Shown one piece after another: positions 1 through 8,323 of a stretch of 64,000 bases of DNA. The translations under genes and the position numbers were made by a program. Numbering within the stretch: position 1 is the stretch's first letter; the number at the start of each line of letters is the position of its first letter. The notes beneath the pieces are model-generated. The model saw nothing but the letters and a program-made list of their open reading frames with translations, did no database searches and was not told where the DNA came from. The DNA lies in contig NZ_JAAFGS010000002.1 in assembly GCF_011090185.1 (NCBI RefSeq), positions 248,001-312,000 on the forward strand, read 5' to 3'. This DNA comes from Saccharibacillus alkalitolerans (GTDB lineage Bacteria; Bacillota; Bacilli; Paenibacillales; Paenibacillaceae).

Positions 1-131
1 AATGTTTTGGACGAGACCGCGGCGGCCGCCTTCCCCGTCGTTCCCGGCGCGATTCCGGTCGTTGTCACGCCCGCGGCCAGCGCGACCGCGAGCAGCGTTT
101 TGATTGTTTTTCTTCCGATTGTTTTCTTCAT
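1..131 (-). CDS. N-terminus of a secreted protein (partial)
   Basis: Only the first 43 codons are inside the window; the gene runs off the left edge. The ATG at 131 follows a GGAGAGG ribosome site at a 9-nt distance. The start MKKTIGRKTIKTLLAVALAAG is a classical signal peptide with a lysine-rich n-region and a hydrophobic core, and an Ala-rich stretch (GKAAAAVSS) would hold the signal peptidase I site. The mature protein is not visible, so no function can be given. Confidence 0.7.
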   Translation of the reverse strand, partial: MKKTIGRKTIKTLLAVALAAGVTTTGIAPGTTGKAAAAVSSKT

Positions 132-382
132 GGTGTAGGCCCCTCTCCGTCCGGTTCTCGTACGGCGCATGCACCGAACCCGGATCTATGTACTCCCCTG
201 TTATATATCTGCATAAGGCGGAGAAAAATAAACCTTTTGGGAACAATTTCTGGGGAGGTTTTTTTAAGACGCCGAAGCGGACCGTCCGCGGCAGCCGAAT
301 GCGAAAAAGAAGCAGCGAAAAACGTAACTTTTGCGTGTGCCGAAAGGTTAATGAATAAAGAGGAACGAAAGGAGGCACTCGG

Positions 383-1096
383 ATGGACGGACGTCATTCG
401 GCGGAAGTGAACGAACGGCTCGAATTGGAAAAGGAACGCAAAGCGGCCGCCCCCTCCGCTCCTTCCGCTCTCGCGCAGCTGCTGCGGACAAGGGCGGGAC
501 TTGCGCTGCTGGCGGCGGTCCTGCTGCTCGCCGGCGCGCTCGCGTACGCATGGGCGCAGATGCTGCATTACCGCGAAGTGAGCCGGATCTTTTACGGGGA
601 GTCGGTGGGAGACATGGCGAGCGCCGCCGATTCCGTCATCGGCTTGATCGAGACAACCCCCGAGGGCGTGCCCGTGGTAGGATTAAAAGAAAGCTATCCC
701 GCCTGGCAGCTTCGGCAGTTGGGTCATGAGCAGTTCGAACTTCGGGATGCGTATTGGAATCTCTACTCGCTCTTCTCGCGGCCCGGGGAAAACGAACTGG
801 TCAATCCGGAATTTTTCATCCGATCCTATCCGTCTACGACCTACCTGCCGCCGGCGAACGGAGCGGAAGACGAGGTTCCGGCCGACGACGCTCTCATCGT
901 TCCCGACGAGCGGCAGCGGGCCGCGCTGGAAGAGCTGTACGCGGTCAGTCTCGATATCCGCAGACTGGCTTTGGAAGGCGGGTACGAGGCCTACAACGCC
1001 CCTCGCCCGGAGAAGTGGACGCGCGGCTTCCTGACGAACATGACGGAGCGCAACCGGGACCATCTGGGCAATCCGCAGTTTCGGATCGCGGAATAG
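383..1096 (+). CDS. Single-pass membrane protein, unknown function
   Basis: A 237-residue protein behind a strong AAAGGAGG site. A charged, Ala/Pro-rich cytoplasmic N-terminus (about 1-35) precedes one transmembrane helix near residues 38-58 (ALLAAVLLLAGALAYAWAQ). The remaining 180 residues should lie outside the membrane; they contain an FSRPGEN/EFFIRSYPST section and no catalytic motif that I recognise. There is no cleavable-signal pattern. The gene at 1182 follows 85 bp downstream with its own ribosome site and no terminator between, so the two are probably co-transcribed. Function unknown. Confidence 0.7.
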   Translation: MDGRHSAEVNERLELEKERKAAAPSAPSALAQLLRTRAGLALLAAVLLLAGALAYAWAQMLHYREVSRIFYGESVGDMASAADSVIGLIETTPEGVPVVGLKESYPAWQLRQLGHEQFELRDAYWNLYSLFSRPGENELVNPEFFIRSYPSTTYLPPANGAEDEVPADDALIVPDERQRAALEELYAVSLDIRRLALEGGYEAYNAPRPEKWTRGFLTNMTERNRDHLGNPQFRIAE

Positions 1097-1181
1097 CCGC
1101 GGATGCGGAAGATAGCGCCTCGCGAGCAGACGGCAGGTCAATACCGGTCAGATCCGGCATACCGATAAGGAGGAGATTCGA

Positions 1182-1484
1182 ATGCATCGGACATTGAGCA
1201 TCATCCGATCCAAAACCGCGAATCCGGTGAAAGACAGTCCGGAATTCGAAAGCATCCGGGCGGAGTACGAGCAGCTCTGGGCCGACATGCAGGAAGCCGA
1301 CGCGGAAAAAGTATCGCGGATGCTGGAGCGCGGCCGCCGGGAGCTGATGCCGCCGGGCCGGCGTCTGCTCGAGACGCTGAAGCCGCTGCGCACCCACCTG
1401 CTGTGGGCGGTTCCGCTGGGCGCGGCGGCCGCGGTCGCCGCGTCCTATGCGGCGTTCATCCTGCTGGCGCTGTGGGTGGAATAA
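1182..1484 (+). CDS. Small C-terminally anchored membrane protein, unknown
   Basis: This 100-residue protein has a charged, helical N-terminal 70 residues (AEYEQLWADMQEADAEKVSRMLERGRR could form a coiled coil) and one hydrophobic helix at its C-terminus (about 75-98), so it is probably tail-anchored. AAGGAGGAG sits 6 nt before the ATG. It is the second gene of a two-gene unit with the membrane protein at 383 and ends just before the hairpin terminator at 1516. I do not recognise the family. Confidence 0.65.
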   Translation: MHRTLSIIRSKTANPVKDSPEFESIRAEYEQLWADMQEADAEKVSRMLERGRRELMPPGRRLLETLKPLRTHLLWAVPLGAAAAVAASYAAFILLALWVE

Positions 1485-1515
1485 AAGAACGGGCACCGAT
1501 TACGCGTATACGCCG

Positions 1516-1548
1516 AACAGACCGCGGATTTCTCTCCGCGGTCTGTTT
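1516..1548 (+). terminator. Rho-independent terminator of the two-gene unit
   Basis: A perfect 13-bp stem (AACAGACCGCGGA paired with TCCGCGGTCTGTT) closes a 6-nt loop and runs into a short T tract. It lies between convergent genes: the 383/1182 pair on the plus strand and the aldo/keto reductase on the minus strand. Confidence 0.85.
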
Positions 1549-1565
1549 AGCATGCGGGCCGAAGC

Positions 1566-2540
1566 TTATCGCGCCGGCGCGAAGTCCTTCACCGGCTCCA
1601 TGATCCGGTCGATCTCGGCGATCGTCTCTTCGCTCAAGACGACGCCCGACGCGGCGGCGTTCTCGCGCACCTGCTCCGGACGGCTCGCGCCGATGATCGC
1701 GGAGCTGACGCCCGCCTGGCGCAGCACCCAGGCCAGCGCCAGCTGGGACAGCTTCAGGTTCTGACTGTCGGCCAGCGCGTTCAGCTCCTGGGCGACGGTC
1801 AGCACGTCGTCGCGCAGATAGCTGCCGATGACCTGGTTGACGGAATCGTCCGCGCCGCGGGTGCCTGCGGCGGGCTGCTGGCCGGGCTTGTATTTCCCGG
1901 TCAGGATGCCCTGCGCCAGCGGGGAAAAGACGACCTGGCCCAGCCCGGCGCTCTGCGAGACGGGCAGCACTTCTTCTTCGATATAGCGTTCGAACAGGTT
2001 GTAGATCGGCTGGTTCGAAGCGAGCAGGCGCAGATTGCGGCGGTCGGCGATCGCGGCCGCGTCCGTGATCTGCGCGGCGGTCCATTCGCTGACGCCGGCG
2101 TACAGGATTTTGCCCTGCGCCGTCAGGTCGTCGAGCGCGCGCAGCGTCTCTTCGACCGGCGTCTCGCCGTCGTAGCGGTGGCAGAAGTAGACGTCGATGT
2201 AATCCGTGCCGAGCCGCTTCAAGCTGGCTTCGCACTGCTCCATGATATGCTTGCGGGACAGCCCGCGGTCGTTGGGACCGTCGCCCATCGGGAAAAATAC
2301 TTTGGTGCTGAGCACGTAGCTCGAACGCTCGTATTTGCGGAGCGCGGCGCCCATCGCTTTCTCGCCTTCGCCCCGGTTATACGCGTTGGCGGTATCGAAG
2401 AAATTGATTCCCTGCTCGAAAGCGGCTTCGATGCAGGCGTCCGCCGCCTGCTGCTCGGCCGCCGTGCCGTACGTCAGCCAGCTGCCCAGTCCGATCTCGC
2501 TGACTTTGAGGCCGGTGCGGCCCAGATTCCGGTATTTCAT
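1566..2540 (-). CDS. Aldo/keto reductase
   Basis: A 324-residue NAD(P)H-dependent oxidoreductase of the aldo-keto reductase superfamily, resembling the YajO / potassium-channel-beta branch. The catalytic tetrad is visible: Asp49 and Tyr54 in FFDTANAYNRGEGE, Lys80 in VLSTKVFF and His121 in YFCHRYDG. The N-terminal RNLGRTGLKVSEIGLGSW and the C-terminal cofactor section IIGASRPEQVREN are typical. Length is normal. The substrate is not predictable. The gene stands alone; the upstream region is AT-rich and probably holds its promoter. Confidence 0.9.
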   Translation of the reverse strand: MKYRNLGRTGLKVSEIGLGSWLTYGTAAEQQAADACIEAAFEQGINFFDTANAYNRGEGEKAMGAALRKYERSSYVLSTKVFFPMGDGPNDRGLSRKHIMEQCEASLKRLGTDYIDVYFCHRYDGETPVEETLRALDDLTAQGKILYAGVSEWTAAQITDAAAIADRRNLRLLASNQPIYNLFERYIEEEVLPVSQSAGLGQVVFSPLAQGILTGKYKPGQQPAAGTRGADDSVNQVIGSYLRDDVLTVAQELNALADSQNLKLSQLALAWVLRQAGVSSAIIGASRPEQVRENAAASGVVLSEETIAEIDRIMEPVKDFAPAR

Positions 2541-2640
2541 CGATGGTTCCTCCTCGAATTCGATATACTTCTATATACATTAATCATTCGATTAAATATT
2601 AACGCAGTGCCCGAAGCTTCGCAAGCGCTTTCCGAATACA

Positions 2641-2708
2641 GCCGAAAACCGCAAAAAGCCGCTCCGGGAAACGCGGAGGCGCTCGGAACGGCTTCTTGCG
2701 GTTTCGGC
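2641..2708 (-). terminator. Long-stem terminator of the 2736 gene
   Basis: A long imperfect stem (GCCGAAACCGCAAGAAGCCG paired with the segment at 2641-2660, which reads toward a TTTTTGCGGTTTTC tail on the minus strand) lies just downstream of the minus-strand gene ending at 2736. The loop section is GC-rich. Stem length and placement suggest an intrinsic terminator, though the T run is short. Confidence 0.7.
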
Positions 2709-2735
2709 CTATCGCTGTCGATAGCCGTCAACGAT

Positions 2736-3098
2736 TTACTTGATCTCGTCCATGCTCTGTACGAATTCGCCGCCGAAGTTCATCTTCTCCGCGATTTCGC
2801 GGATTTGCCGGCTTGTGTCGGCGGACTTGGATTCGACGACATAAAGTTTCTTGAATCCGATCGTCTTGTACATCTTGAATGCCTGCTCCAGCATCTCCAG
2901 CAGAGCCGGATCGACGCTTTCGAGTTCGCGCGTGTCGGCGACAAACGTATACTCGCTCGTCTGGGACTGGATTTTGCCGCCTTCCTGCAGGAAAGCCATG
3001 GCCAATCCGCCCGCGTCGCTTATTTGAAAAGAGCCTCCGACCGCTGCCACAAACAACTTCCGGGACGGGTCCGCTTCGATCTTGAATTTCTCTGTCAT
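2736..3098 (-). CDS. Small STAS/SpoIIAA-like protein, unknown role
   Basis: The ATG at 3098 is preferred because AGGAGGAG lies just upstream; longer in-frame readings have no ribosome site. The 120-residue soluble protein (MTEKFKIEADPSRKLFVAAVGGSF...) alternates strands and helices, with a helix-rich middle (SVDPALLEMLEQAFKMYKTIGFKKLYVVES). This recalls STAS/SpoIIAA-like folds, but no phosphorylatable serine motif is clear. It is followed by a long terminator hairpin. The family assignment is weak. Confidence 0.6.
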   Translation of the reverse strand: MTEKFKIEADPSRKLFVAAVGGSFQISDAGGLAMAFLQEGGKIQSQTSEYTFVADTRELESVDPALLEMLEQAFKMYKTIGFKKLYVVESKSADTSRQIREIAEKMNFGGEFVQSMDEIK

Positions 3099-3252
3099 GG
3101 TCTCCTCCTTGTTTCGCTCGCTTGGAGTTGTCGGCCTGCCCATTCGCAAGCCTTCCTCAGTATACCAGCGGGAAATGGCGAAGACCAGCGTCTCCCGCTT
3201 CGAAGCACACCGGAGCACGGCGCCATGAGCAGAAGCCGGACCGCGGGCGGCC

Positions 3253-5247
3253 TTAGTCTCGGTTCTCCCGAATCGGCAGCTTCGCCCCGTTCTTCAGATA
3301 TACCGGAATCCGTTCCAGCGACGCTTCGGCCAACACGGTCTGTCCGCCGCCGTACGTCTCGCCGCCGTACGCGTCCGTCCACTTCGCGCCGGCCGGCAGA
3401 TAGACGCTTCGGCTGCGCGCGTCCGCCTGCAGAATCGGCGCGACGAGCAGATCCGGCCCGAACAGAAACTGATCGTCGACGTCCCATGCCGCCTCGTCGT
3501 CCGGAAAATCGTAAAACAGCGGGCGCATCGGCGGGGTGCCTTTTTCGTGCGCGGCCTTCATCAGTTCGGCGATGTACGGACGCAGCCGCTCGCGCAGCCT
3601 CATATGATCCGCGAAAATGTCGTACGCCTCTTCCCCGTAGCTCCAGACTTCGTTGTCCGCGCCGCTGCCCCACAGCCCGCCGCCCGGCAGGCCGGTGTCC
3701 GCTTCGCGGTACGGCGCGCGGTCCCCGTGCAGCCGCATGACGGGACAAAACGTTCCGTATTGGAACCAGCGGACGATGCACTCCCTGAAAGCCGGATCGT
3801 CCGGGTTCCCCCCGTGAAAGCCGCCGATGTCCGTCGTCCACCACGGAATGCCCGCGATCGCCATATTCAGCCCCGCACGCACCTGATGCCCCAGCACTTC
3901 GAAGGTCGACGCGATATCGCCGGACCAGGCGAGCGCGCCGTAGCGCTGGCTGCCCGCCCAGGCGGCTCGGACCAGATTCATGACGTTGTCCTGGCCTTCC
4001 CCCGTCATTCCTTCATAGAACGTACGGCTGTACTGGCTCGGATACCAGTTGCCGACCTGCAGCGCCGGGCCCGCGTGATAGCGGTAAATATCGTGATCGT
4101 AGACGGCGAATTCCGGCTCGGCTTCGTCCAGCCAGAACAGCCGGATGCCTTTGTCGTAATAGTTGCGCTTGATCTTCTCCCACAGAAAGCGCCGCGCGTC
4201 CGGATGGGTGGCGTCGAAAATTTCGTTCTGTCCGAGAAACTGGAACTGCGTGCGCACGCCCCGGTCGGAGCGGACCAGATACCCTTTTTCCACCATCTCG
4301 CCGTAATTCTCGCTCTCCGTCTGCACGGTCGGCCACACGGATACCATCAGCTCGATGCCCATCTCTTTCAGCTCGCGCACCATGCCTTCCGGGTCCGGCC
4401 AGTATTTCTCGTCGAACTTCCAGTCGCCCTGGTTCGTCCAGTGGAAAAAGTCGATGACGATCACCGAGACGGGCAGTCCCCGTCGGACATGTTCGCGCGC
4501 GACGCCCAGCAGCTCCTCCTGGCTGCGGTAGCGCAGCTTGCACTGCCAGAAGCCCATCCCGAACTCCGGCATCATCGGCACTTTGCCCGTCGCGCCGGCG
4601 TACGCTTCCTCGATCTCCGCCGGCGTATCGCCCGCCGCGATCCAGTAGTCGAGCTGCCGGGTCGACGCCGCGGTCCATTCCGTCACGTTGACGTTGAAGC
4701 TCGCCTGTCCGATCGCCGGATTGTGCCACAGCATGCCGTAACCCCGGTTCGACAGCAGAAACGGCACGCTCGCCTGGCTGTTGCTGTGGGTAAGTTCGAG
4801 GCGGCAGCCTTTCAAATTCAACAAAGACTGCTGGTACTGCCCCATGCCGTACAGCTTCTCGCCGGGATTCGATTCGAACCGTACGGTGACGGCATAATCG
4901 CTGCTGCCCGGGATCGGCACGATGTCGCGCCCGCCGGTTTTGAGCTGATACGTCTTCTCCGTTTCCCGCAGCAGCGTCTCTCCCCTGTCGTTCGTAAACG
5001 CGATCCGGCCGCTCTTGTCCACTTCGGCGCGGATTTTGCCGTTGACGATCGCGGCGCCGCGGCCGTCCTCCGCGACGGTAACGGCGGCGTTCGGCGAAGA
5101 TTCGCCGGCCGGCAGCAGCGCCCAATCGTCATCGCGCAGAGCGTCTTTCGACGCCCGCACGCGAAACGCGTTCGCTCCCCACGGTTCGATGCGAAGACTC
5201 TCGTGGTCGTATTCCCAGATCAGCGCGTTGTCCTTTTCGTACAGCAT
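3253..5247 (-). CDS. GH31 family alpha-xylosidase/alpha-glucosidase
   Basis: A 664-residue cytoplasmic glycoside hydrolase with no signal peptide. An N-terminal beta-sandwich (to about 220) precedes the (beta/alpha)8 barrel. The predicted nucleophile is Asp374 in LFWLDEAEPE and the acid/base is Asp444 in AWSGDIASTF; the LDEAEPE form resembles alpha-xylosidases of family 31 more than alpha-glucosidases, which usually have WxDMNE. GFWQCKLRYRSQEE and GIPWWTTDIGGFHGG are other family hallmarks. The start has GAGGAAC upstream. It is divergent from an AraC regulator at 5422, which probably controls it. Removing xylose from xyloglucan oligosaccharides would fit the pentose-uptake genes at 17-27 kb. 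Confidence 0.88.
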   Translation of the reverse strand: MLYEKDNALIWEYDHESLRIEPWGANAFRVRASKDALRDDDWALLPAGESSPNAAVTVAEDGRGAAIVNGKIRAEVDKSGRIAFTNDRGETLLRETEKTYQLKTGGRDIVPIPGSSDYAVTVRFESNPGEKLYGMGQYQQSLLNLKGCRLELTHSNSQASVPFLLSNRGYGMLWHNPAIGQASFNVNVTEWTAASTRQLDYWIAAGDTPAEIEEAYAGATGKVPMMPEFGMGFWQCKLRYRSQEELLGVAREHVRRGLPVSVIVIDFFHWTNQGDWKFDEKYWPDPEGMVRELKEMGIELMVSVWPTVQTESENYGEMVEKGYLVRSDRGVRTQFQFLGQNEIFDATHPDARRFLWEKIKRNYYDKGIRLFWLDEAEPEFAVYDHDIYRYHAGPALQVGNWYPSQYSRTFYEGMTGEGQDNVMNLVRAAWAGSQRYGALAWSGDIASTFEVLGHQVRAGLNMAIAGIPWWTTDIGGFHGGNPDDPAFRECIVRWFQYGTFCPVMRLHGDRAPYREADTGLPGGGLWGSGADNEVWSYGEEAYDIFADHMRLRERLRPYIAELMKAAHEKGTPPMRPLFYDFPDDEAAWDVDDQFLFGPDLLVAPILQADARSRSVYLPAGAKWTDAYGGETYGGGQTVLAEASLERIPVYLKNGAKLPIRENRD

Positions 5248-5421
5248 ATCGGGGTTCCTCCTCTTGTCGGTTGTGAGGCCGTGATGATCACGCTATCTTT
5301 TTTCAGACTTATTATAACGGGAAGCAGGGGGCGAGCAGCAGAGCGCCGAATACGGGAAGATAGGACTAAATTACGTTTTGGGCAGCATGAACCTTCATGA
5401 TAGGGTAAAGGAGGAAAAGGC

Positions 5422-6414
5422 ATGGCTTTCGCGCTTGGCGTGACCGCCGCATCCGAGAACGAAAAACGGCGGCGCGAACATACGCATATTCCGGACCGGA
5501 CGTTTCCGCTGAACGCGTTCCGGATTCGCGAGTCGGACCCCGACATGTTCTGCATTCCGCCGCACTGGCACGAACATCTGGAATGGATCGTCGTGTCGCG
5601 GGGCCGCTTCGGGGTGCAGGTCGGTTCCTCGCTGCGCGAACTGGCCGCCGGCGGCTGCGCGTTCGTCAACACGGCCCAGCTGCATGCGGCGTTTCCGCTC
5701 GAACCCGGCAGCGAACTGCATGCGCTGGTGTTCGGCGAGGCGCTGCTGCGCAATCACGCGCTCGACCATACGGAGACGCGCTACGTCCGTCCGCTGCTGG
5801 AAGGCCGGCTGGGACTCCGTTCTTTTTACGGCGAAGAAGAGGCGGCGGACATTCGGGCTCATCTGCTGCGCGCGGTCGACGAGTACCGAAGCGGCGCGCC
5901 GGGCTTCGAGCTGATGGTGAAGTCGGCGCTGCTGGCGTCTTTCGCTCTGGCACTGCGCGCTTCCGCCCCGGGCGAAGCGGCCGAACGGAGCGGGCGGACG
6001 GGCCGCGGAAGCGGCGATGCCGGCAGCGACAGCGTCGTATACCCTCTGCTGCTGCATTTGAGCGACCGTTTCCGCGAGCCGATCGGCGTCCGGGACGCGG
6101 CGAAGTTCTGCTGCGTGACGCCGACGTATTTTTGCCATGTGTTCAAGCGCTCCACCGGCCGGACGCTTACGGAATACGTCAACATGCTGCGCGTCCAGGA
6201 AGCCGAAGCGCTGCTGCGGCGCGGCGATATGCCGGTGCAGGAGATCGCGCGGACGGTAGGCTATGCGGACCCCGGATATTTCGGCCGCGTGTTCCGTAAG
6301 ATCAAAGGGATGCCGCCGGGGGCGTACGCCAAGCGGATGCCTTTATCGGAACGGGAACAAGGACGCCGAGAAACGGAAGCAGCCGAATACGAAAGGAGAA
6401 ACGTCTATGAATAG
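5422..6414 (+). CDS. AraC-family transcriptional regulator
   Basis: A 330-residue regulator with an N-terminal cupin-type sensing domain (PPHWHEHLEWIVVSRGRFGVQV at about 47-68) and a C-terminal pair of helix-turn-helix motifs (about 225-310: DAAKFCCVTPTYFCHVFKRSTGRTL and VQEIARTVGYADPGYFGRVFRKIKGMPPGAY). It is transcribed away from the GH31 gene, leaving a 174-bp shared promoter region, and is the likely sugar-responsive regulator of that gene. Its last codons overlap the start of the lipoprotein gene at 6407 by 8 bp, indicating translational coupling. Confidence 0.88.
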   Translation: MAFALGVTAASENEKRRREHTHIPDRTFPLNAFRIRESDPDMFCIPPHWHEHLEWIVVSRGRFGVQVGSSLRELAAGGCAFVNTAQLHAAFPLEPGSELHALVFGEALLRNHALDHTETRYVRPLLEGRLGLRSFYGEEEAADIRAHLLRAVDEYRSGAPGFELMVKSALLASFALALRASAPGEAAERSGRTGRGSGDAGSDSVVYPLLLHLSDRFREPIGVRDAAKFCCVTPTYFCHVFKRSTGRTLTEYVNMLRVQEAEALLRRGDMPVQEIARTVGYADPGYFGRVFRKIKGMPPGAYAKRMPLSEREQGRRETEAAEYERRNVYE

Positions 6415-6799
6415 GAAAGAAGAAACAGCTATGCATAGGAAAAAGAGCTTCGCGATGCTGACGGTTCTGCTGCTGTGCGCGATCGCGTTGAGCGCATGCG
6501 GCGGAGGGCGAACGTCCCACACGTCGGCCCTGCTGACGATCAAGGAGAAAAGCACCGAAGGCGATCATCAACTGTCGATAACCGCCTACAATTCGTTCTC
6601 CTCCCAAGCGGCGGACAGCGAGACGTGGAAGATCCGCGTCGACGAAGAAAACACCTGGAACTTGATCGAACCGGGCGGACTGTATCTGATCAGCTATACC
6701 CACGACAGCCGGAAAAAGCCGAACGAAGCCGGTCTGATCGAAGCGGAGCTTGAAGGAATCAAGCCGGCTTCGGACAAAGCGGGAACGGCCGGCCAGTAG
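6407..6799 (+). CDS. Small lipoprotein, unknown function
   Basis: The ATG at 6407 has GAAAGGAG 9 nt upstream and overlaps the 3' end of the AraC gene. The 130-residue product begins with a lipoprotein signal (AMLTVLLLCAIALSAC), with lipobox LSAC so that Cys becomes the lipidated N-terminus after about residue 30. The mature part is about 95 residues, mostly beta-like (HQLSITAYNSFSSQAADSETWKIRVDEENTWNLI). Coupling to the AraC gene suggests a shared role, but no domain is recognised. Confidence 0.7.
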   Translation: MNRKEETAMHRKKSFAMLTVLLLCAIALSACGGGRTSHTSALLTIKEKSTEGDHQLSITAYNSFSSQAADSETWKIRVDEENTWNLIEPGGLYLISYTHDSRKKPNEAGLIEAELEGIKPASDKAGTAGQ

Positions 6800-7250
6800 G
6801 CTGGCGGGAACGGAAGGCGATGGCGGGCAGCACGCGGCGGCGCGGCGGCGCGGCGGGCGGTGGCGAGCGGTTCGGAAGGCGGAGCCGTGCAGCGGCGGCG
6901 CGGCGATCGGGGAAGGCTGGCGGCAAACGGGCCGCGGGCGGGGCGTTGTGCGGCGGGCGGCAAGCGGTGCAGCGGGCAGCGGCGTGTTGGCAGCGGGCAG
7001 CGGCGTGTTGGCAGCGGCGGCGCGGCGGGCGCTGCGACTGAAGCGGCGATGGGCGTGCTGCGGGCAGGGCGACTGCGGGGCGGCAGACGGCGCGCGAGGG
7101 GGCGACCGCAAGTGCAGCGGCGGCGCGGCGGGCGAGGCGACTGAAGCGGCGATGGGCGTGCTGCGGGCAGGGCGACTGCGGGGCGGCAGACGGCGCGCGG
7201 AGGGCGACCGCAAGTGCAGCGGCGGCGGCCGAGCCGGCCGAGCTCGCCCG
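6800..7250. repeat. GC-rich minisatellite region
   Basis: About 450 bp of very GC-rich, low-complexity DNA with no credible gene. It contains a 21-bp unit repeated twice in tandem (6971-6991 and 6992-7012) and a larger direct repeat of about 97 bp at 7034-7132 and 7137-7233 (offset 103 bp, with small indels). Apparent reading frames here come only from composition. Similar low-complexity tracts precede the palindrome quartets at 8.3, 37.0 and 61.0 kb. Confidence 0.75.
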
Positions 7251-7289
7251 CAGTCATCGAAAGGCTGAATCCGGATTTCCTCCGAACGC

Positions 7290-7319
7290 TTGGCAGACCG
7301 GAGGCTTTCGTTCTACAAT
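7290..7319 (+). promoter_or_regulatory. Predicted sigma-A promoter of the 7474 gene
   Basis: TTGGCA (7290-7295) and TACAAT (7314-7319) are separated by 18 bp. The segment TTTCGTTCTACAAT recurs at the equivalent place upstream of the paralogous gene at 56971-57657, which supports it as a conserved promoter. The start codon lies about 150 bp downstream, leaving room for the leader terminator. Confidence 0.6.
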
Positions 7320-7387
7320 GAAGATACTTTCAAACGATCCGCAGCCGACTGCCGGCCGGATCGTCCCATTACCGAACGGCGACGAAG

Positions 7388-7438
7388 AACGTCCCGCTCC
7401 TTTCCTTTTCACGGGGAAGCGAGCCGGGGCGTTTTTTT
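7388..7438 (+). terminator. Intrinsic terminator inside the leader of the 7474 gene
   Basis: A GC-rich imperfect stem (CGTCCCGCTCCTTTCC with GGGGAAGCGAGCCGGGGCG) is followed by seven T residues, 36 bp before the gene's start codon and about 70 bp after the predicted promoter. The 29 bp running from CGGCGACGAAG into the first stem arm are identical in the leader of the second copy (57712-57775). This suggests transcription attenuation of both genes. Confidence 0.7.
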
Positions 7439-7473
7439 GCGCGTCGATCAAACCTACGCAAGGAGGAACAAAT

Positions 7474-8151
7474 ATGGATTTCGAAGAAGCGCATCTCTTT
7501 TTTCTCGACCGACATCTGAAGGCGCGAACCGGCGAACGTCGGGACCGGCTGCGGCGCGGGCATCGCGAGGCCGAGACGCTGTTCTGCCGAAACGTCTGGT
7601 GGCCGCTCCGGCAGAACTTCGACGGGCTGCATCCCGAGTACGAAGTGACGGATTGGCGCGGACTGAACTATTTTTGCGATTTTGTCTGGATGACGCCGTA
7701 CGTCAGGCTCGTGATCGAGATCAAGGGCTTCGGCCCCCACGTTCAAGACATGGACCGCCGAAAATACTGCCGCGAACTGAACCGGGAGACGTTCCTGACC
7801 GCCGTGGGCTTTCAGGTCATCTCTTTCGCCTACGACGACGTAGCCCAGCGGCCGGAACTCTGTATGACGCTGCTGCGGATGGTGCTGGGGAGATATCACG
7901 CGGAGCTCGGCGGCGGAAGCCCCGGCACGCGCTCCTCCGGCGCGGAACGCGAGACTGTCCGGCTCGCCTGCGCGCTGGGACGCCCGATCCGCCCGATCGA
8001 CGTGCGGAAGCACCTCGGCGTCAACCACCGAACGGCGGTCGAACTGCTGAATGCGCTGTGCGAACAAAAAGTGCTGACCCGCGAATCGGGCGCGCAGAAC
8101 AAGCGGGTGGTGCGGTACTCGCTGAGCGACGGGGCATTCGGGTATTTATAG
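7474..8151 (+). CDS. PD-(D/E)XK-like nuclease with C-terminal winged helix (copy 1)
   Basis: The start at 7474 is set by AAGGAGGA 6 nt upstream. The 225-residue protein has an N-terminal domain (about 1-150) with a restriction-endonuclease-like pattern: Asp69 in YFCDFVW, then Glu82 and Lys84 in LVIEIKGFGPH, with a conserved Glu33 upstream; this resembles the DUF559/Vsr group. The C-terminal 70 residues (ERETVRLACALGRPIRPIDVRKHLGVNHRTAVELL) look like a winged helix. A paralogue at 56971-57657 is about 85 percent identical over the first 148 residues by hand count. Both have the same leader terminator and are followed by palindrome quartets. Nuclease activity is inferred from motif only. Confidence 0.65.
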   Translation: MDFEEAHLFFLDRHLKARTGERRDRLRRGHREAETLFCRNVWWPLRQNFDGLHPEYEVTDWRGLNYFCDFVWMTPYVRLVIEIKGFGPHVQDMDRRKYCRELNRETFLTAVGFQVISFAYDDVAQRPELCMTLLRMVLGRYHAELGGGSPGTRSSGAERETVRLACALGRPIRPIDVRKHLGVNHRTAVELLNALCEQKVLTRESGAQNKRVVRYSLSDGAFGYL

Positions 8152-8186
8152 AGGCGGGAAAGAAGGCTGAGCGTGCGGGGAACGAC

Positions 8187-8304
8187 GAAGCGCGGGAGCA
8201 ACGGCGGAGTACGAAAGAAACGGCGAAGCGCGCAGGAGCAACGGCGGAGTACGAAAGGAACGGTGAAGCGCGCAGGAAGGATGAGCGTGCTCGACAGGAA
8301 CGGC
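8187..8304. repeat. 38-40 bp minisatellite, three units
   Basis: Three adjacent degenerate units (8187-8224, 8225-8264, 8265-8304) each begin GAAGCGCG and carry an ACGGCG segment. The tract directly precedes the palindrome quartet at 8324-8510. Analogous tracts of different sequence precede the quartets at 37026 and 61029. Confidence 0.75.
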
Positions 8305-8323
8305 GGAGCGCAAGAGAATCGAA

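Noticed and set aside
6750-7268. Coding sequence in the GC-rich tract
   Set aside because: Long frames on both strands come from GC-rich low complexity (Arg/Gly/Ala repeats) with no ribosome site or recognisable domain.
7290-7473. T-box or other known riboswitch in the nuclease leader
   Set aside because: There is a terminator but no T-box sequence, specifier loop or S-box-like core that I could identify in the roughly 150-nt leader.
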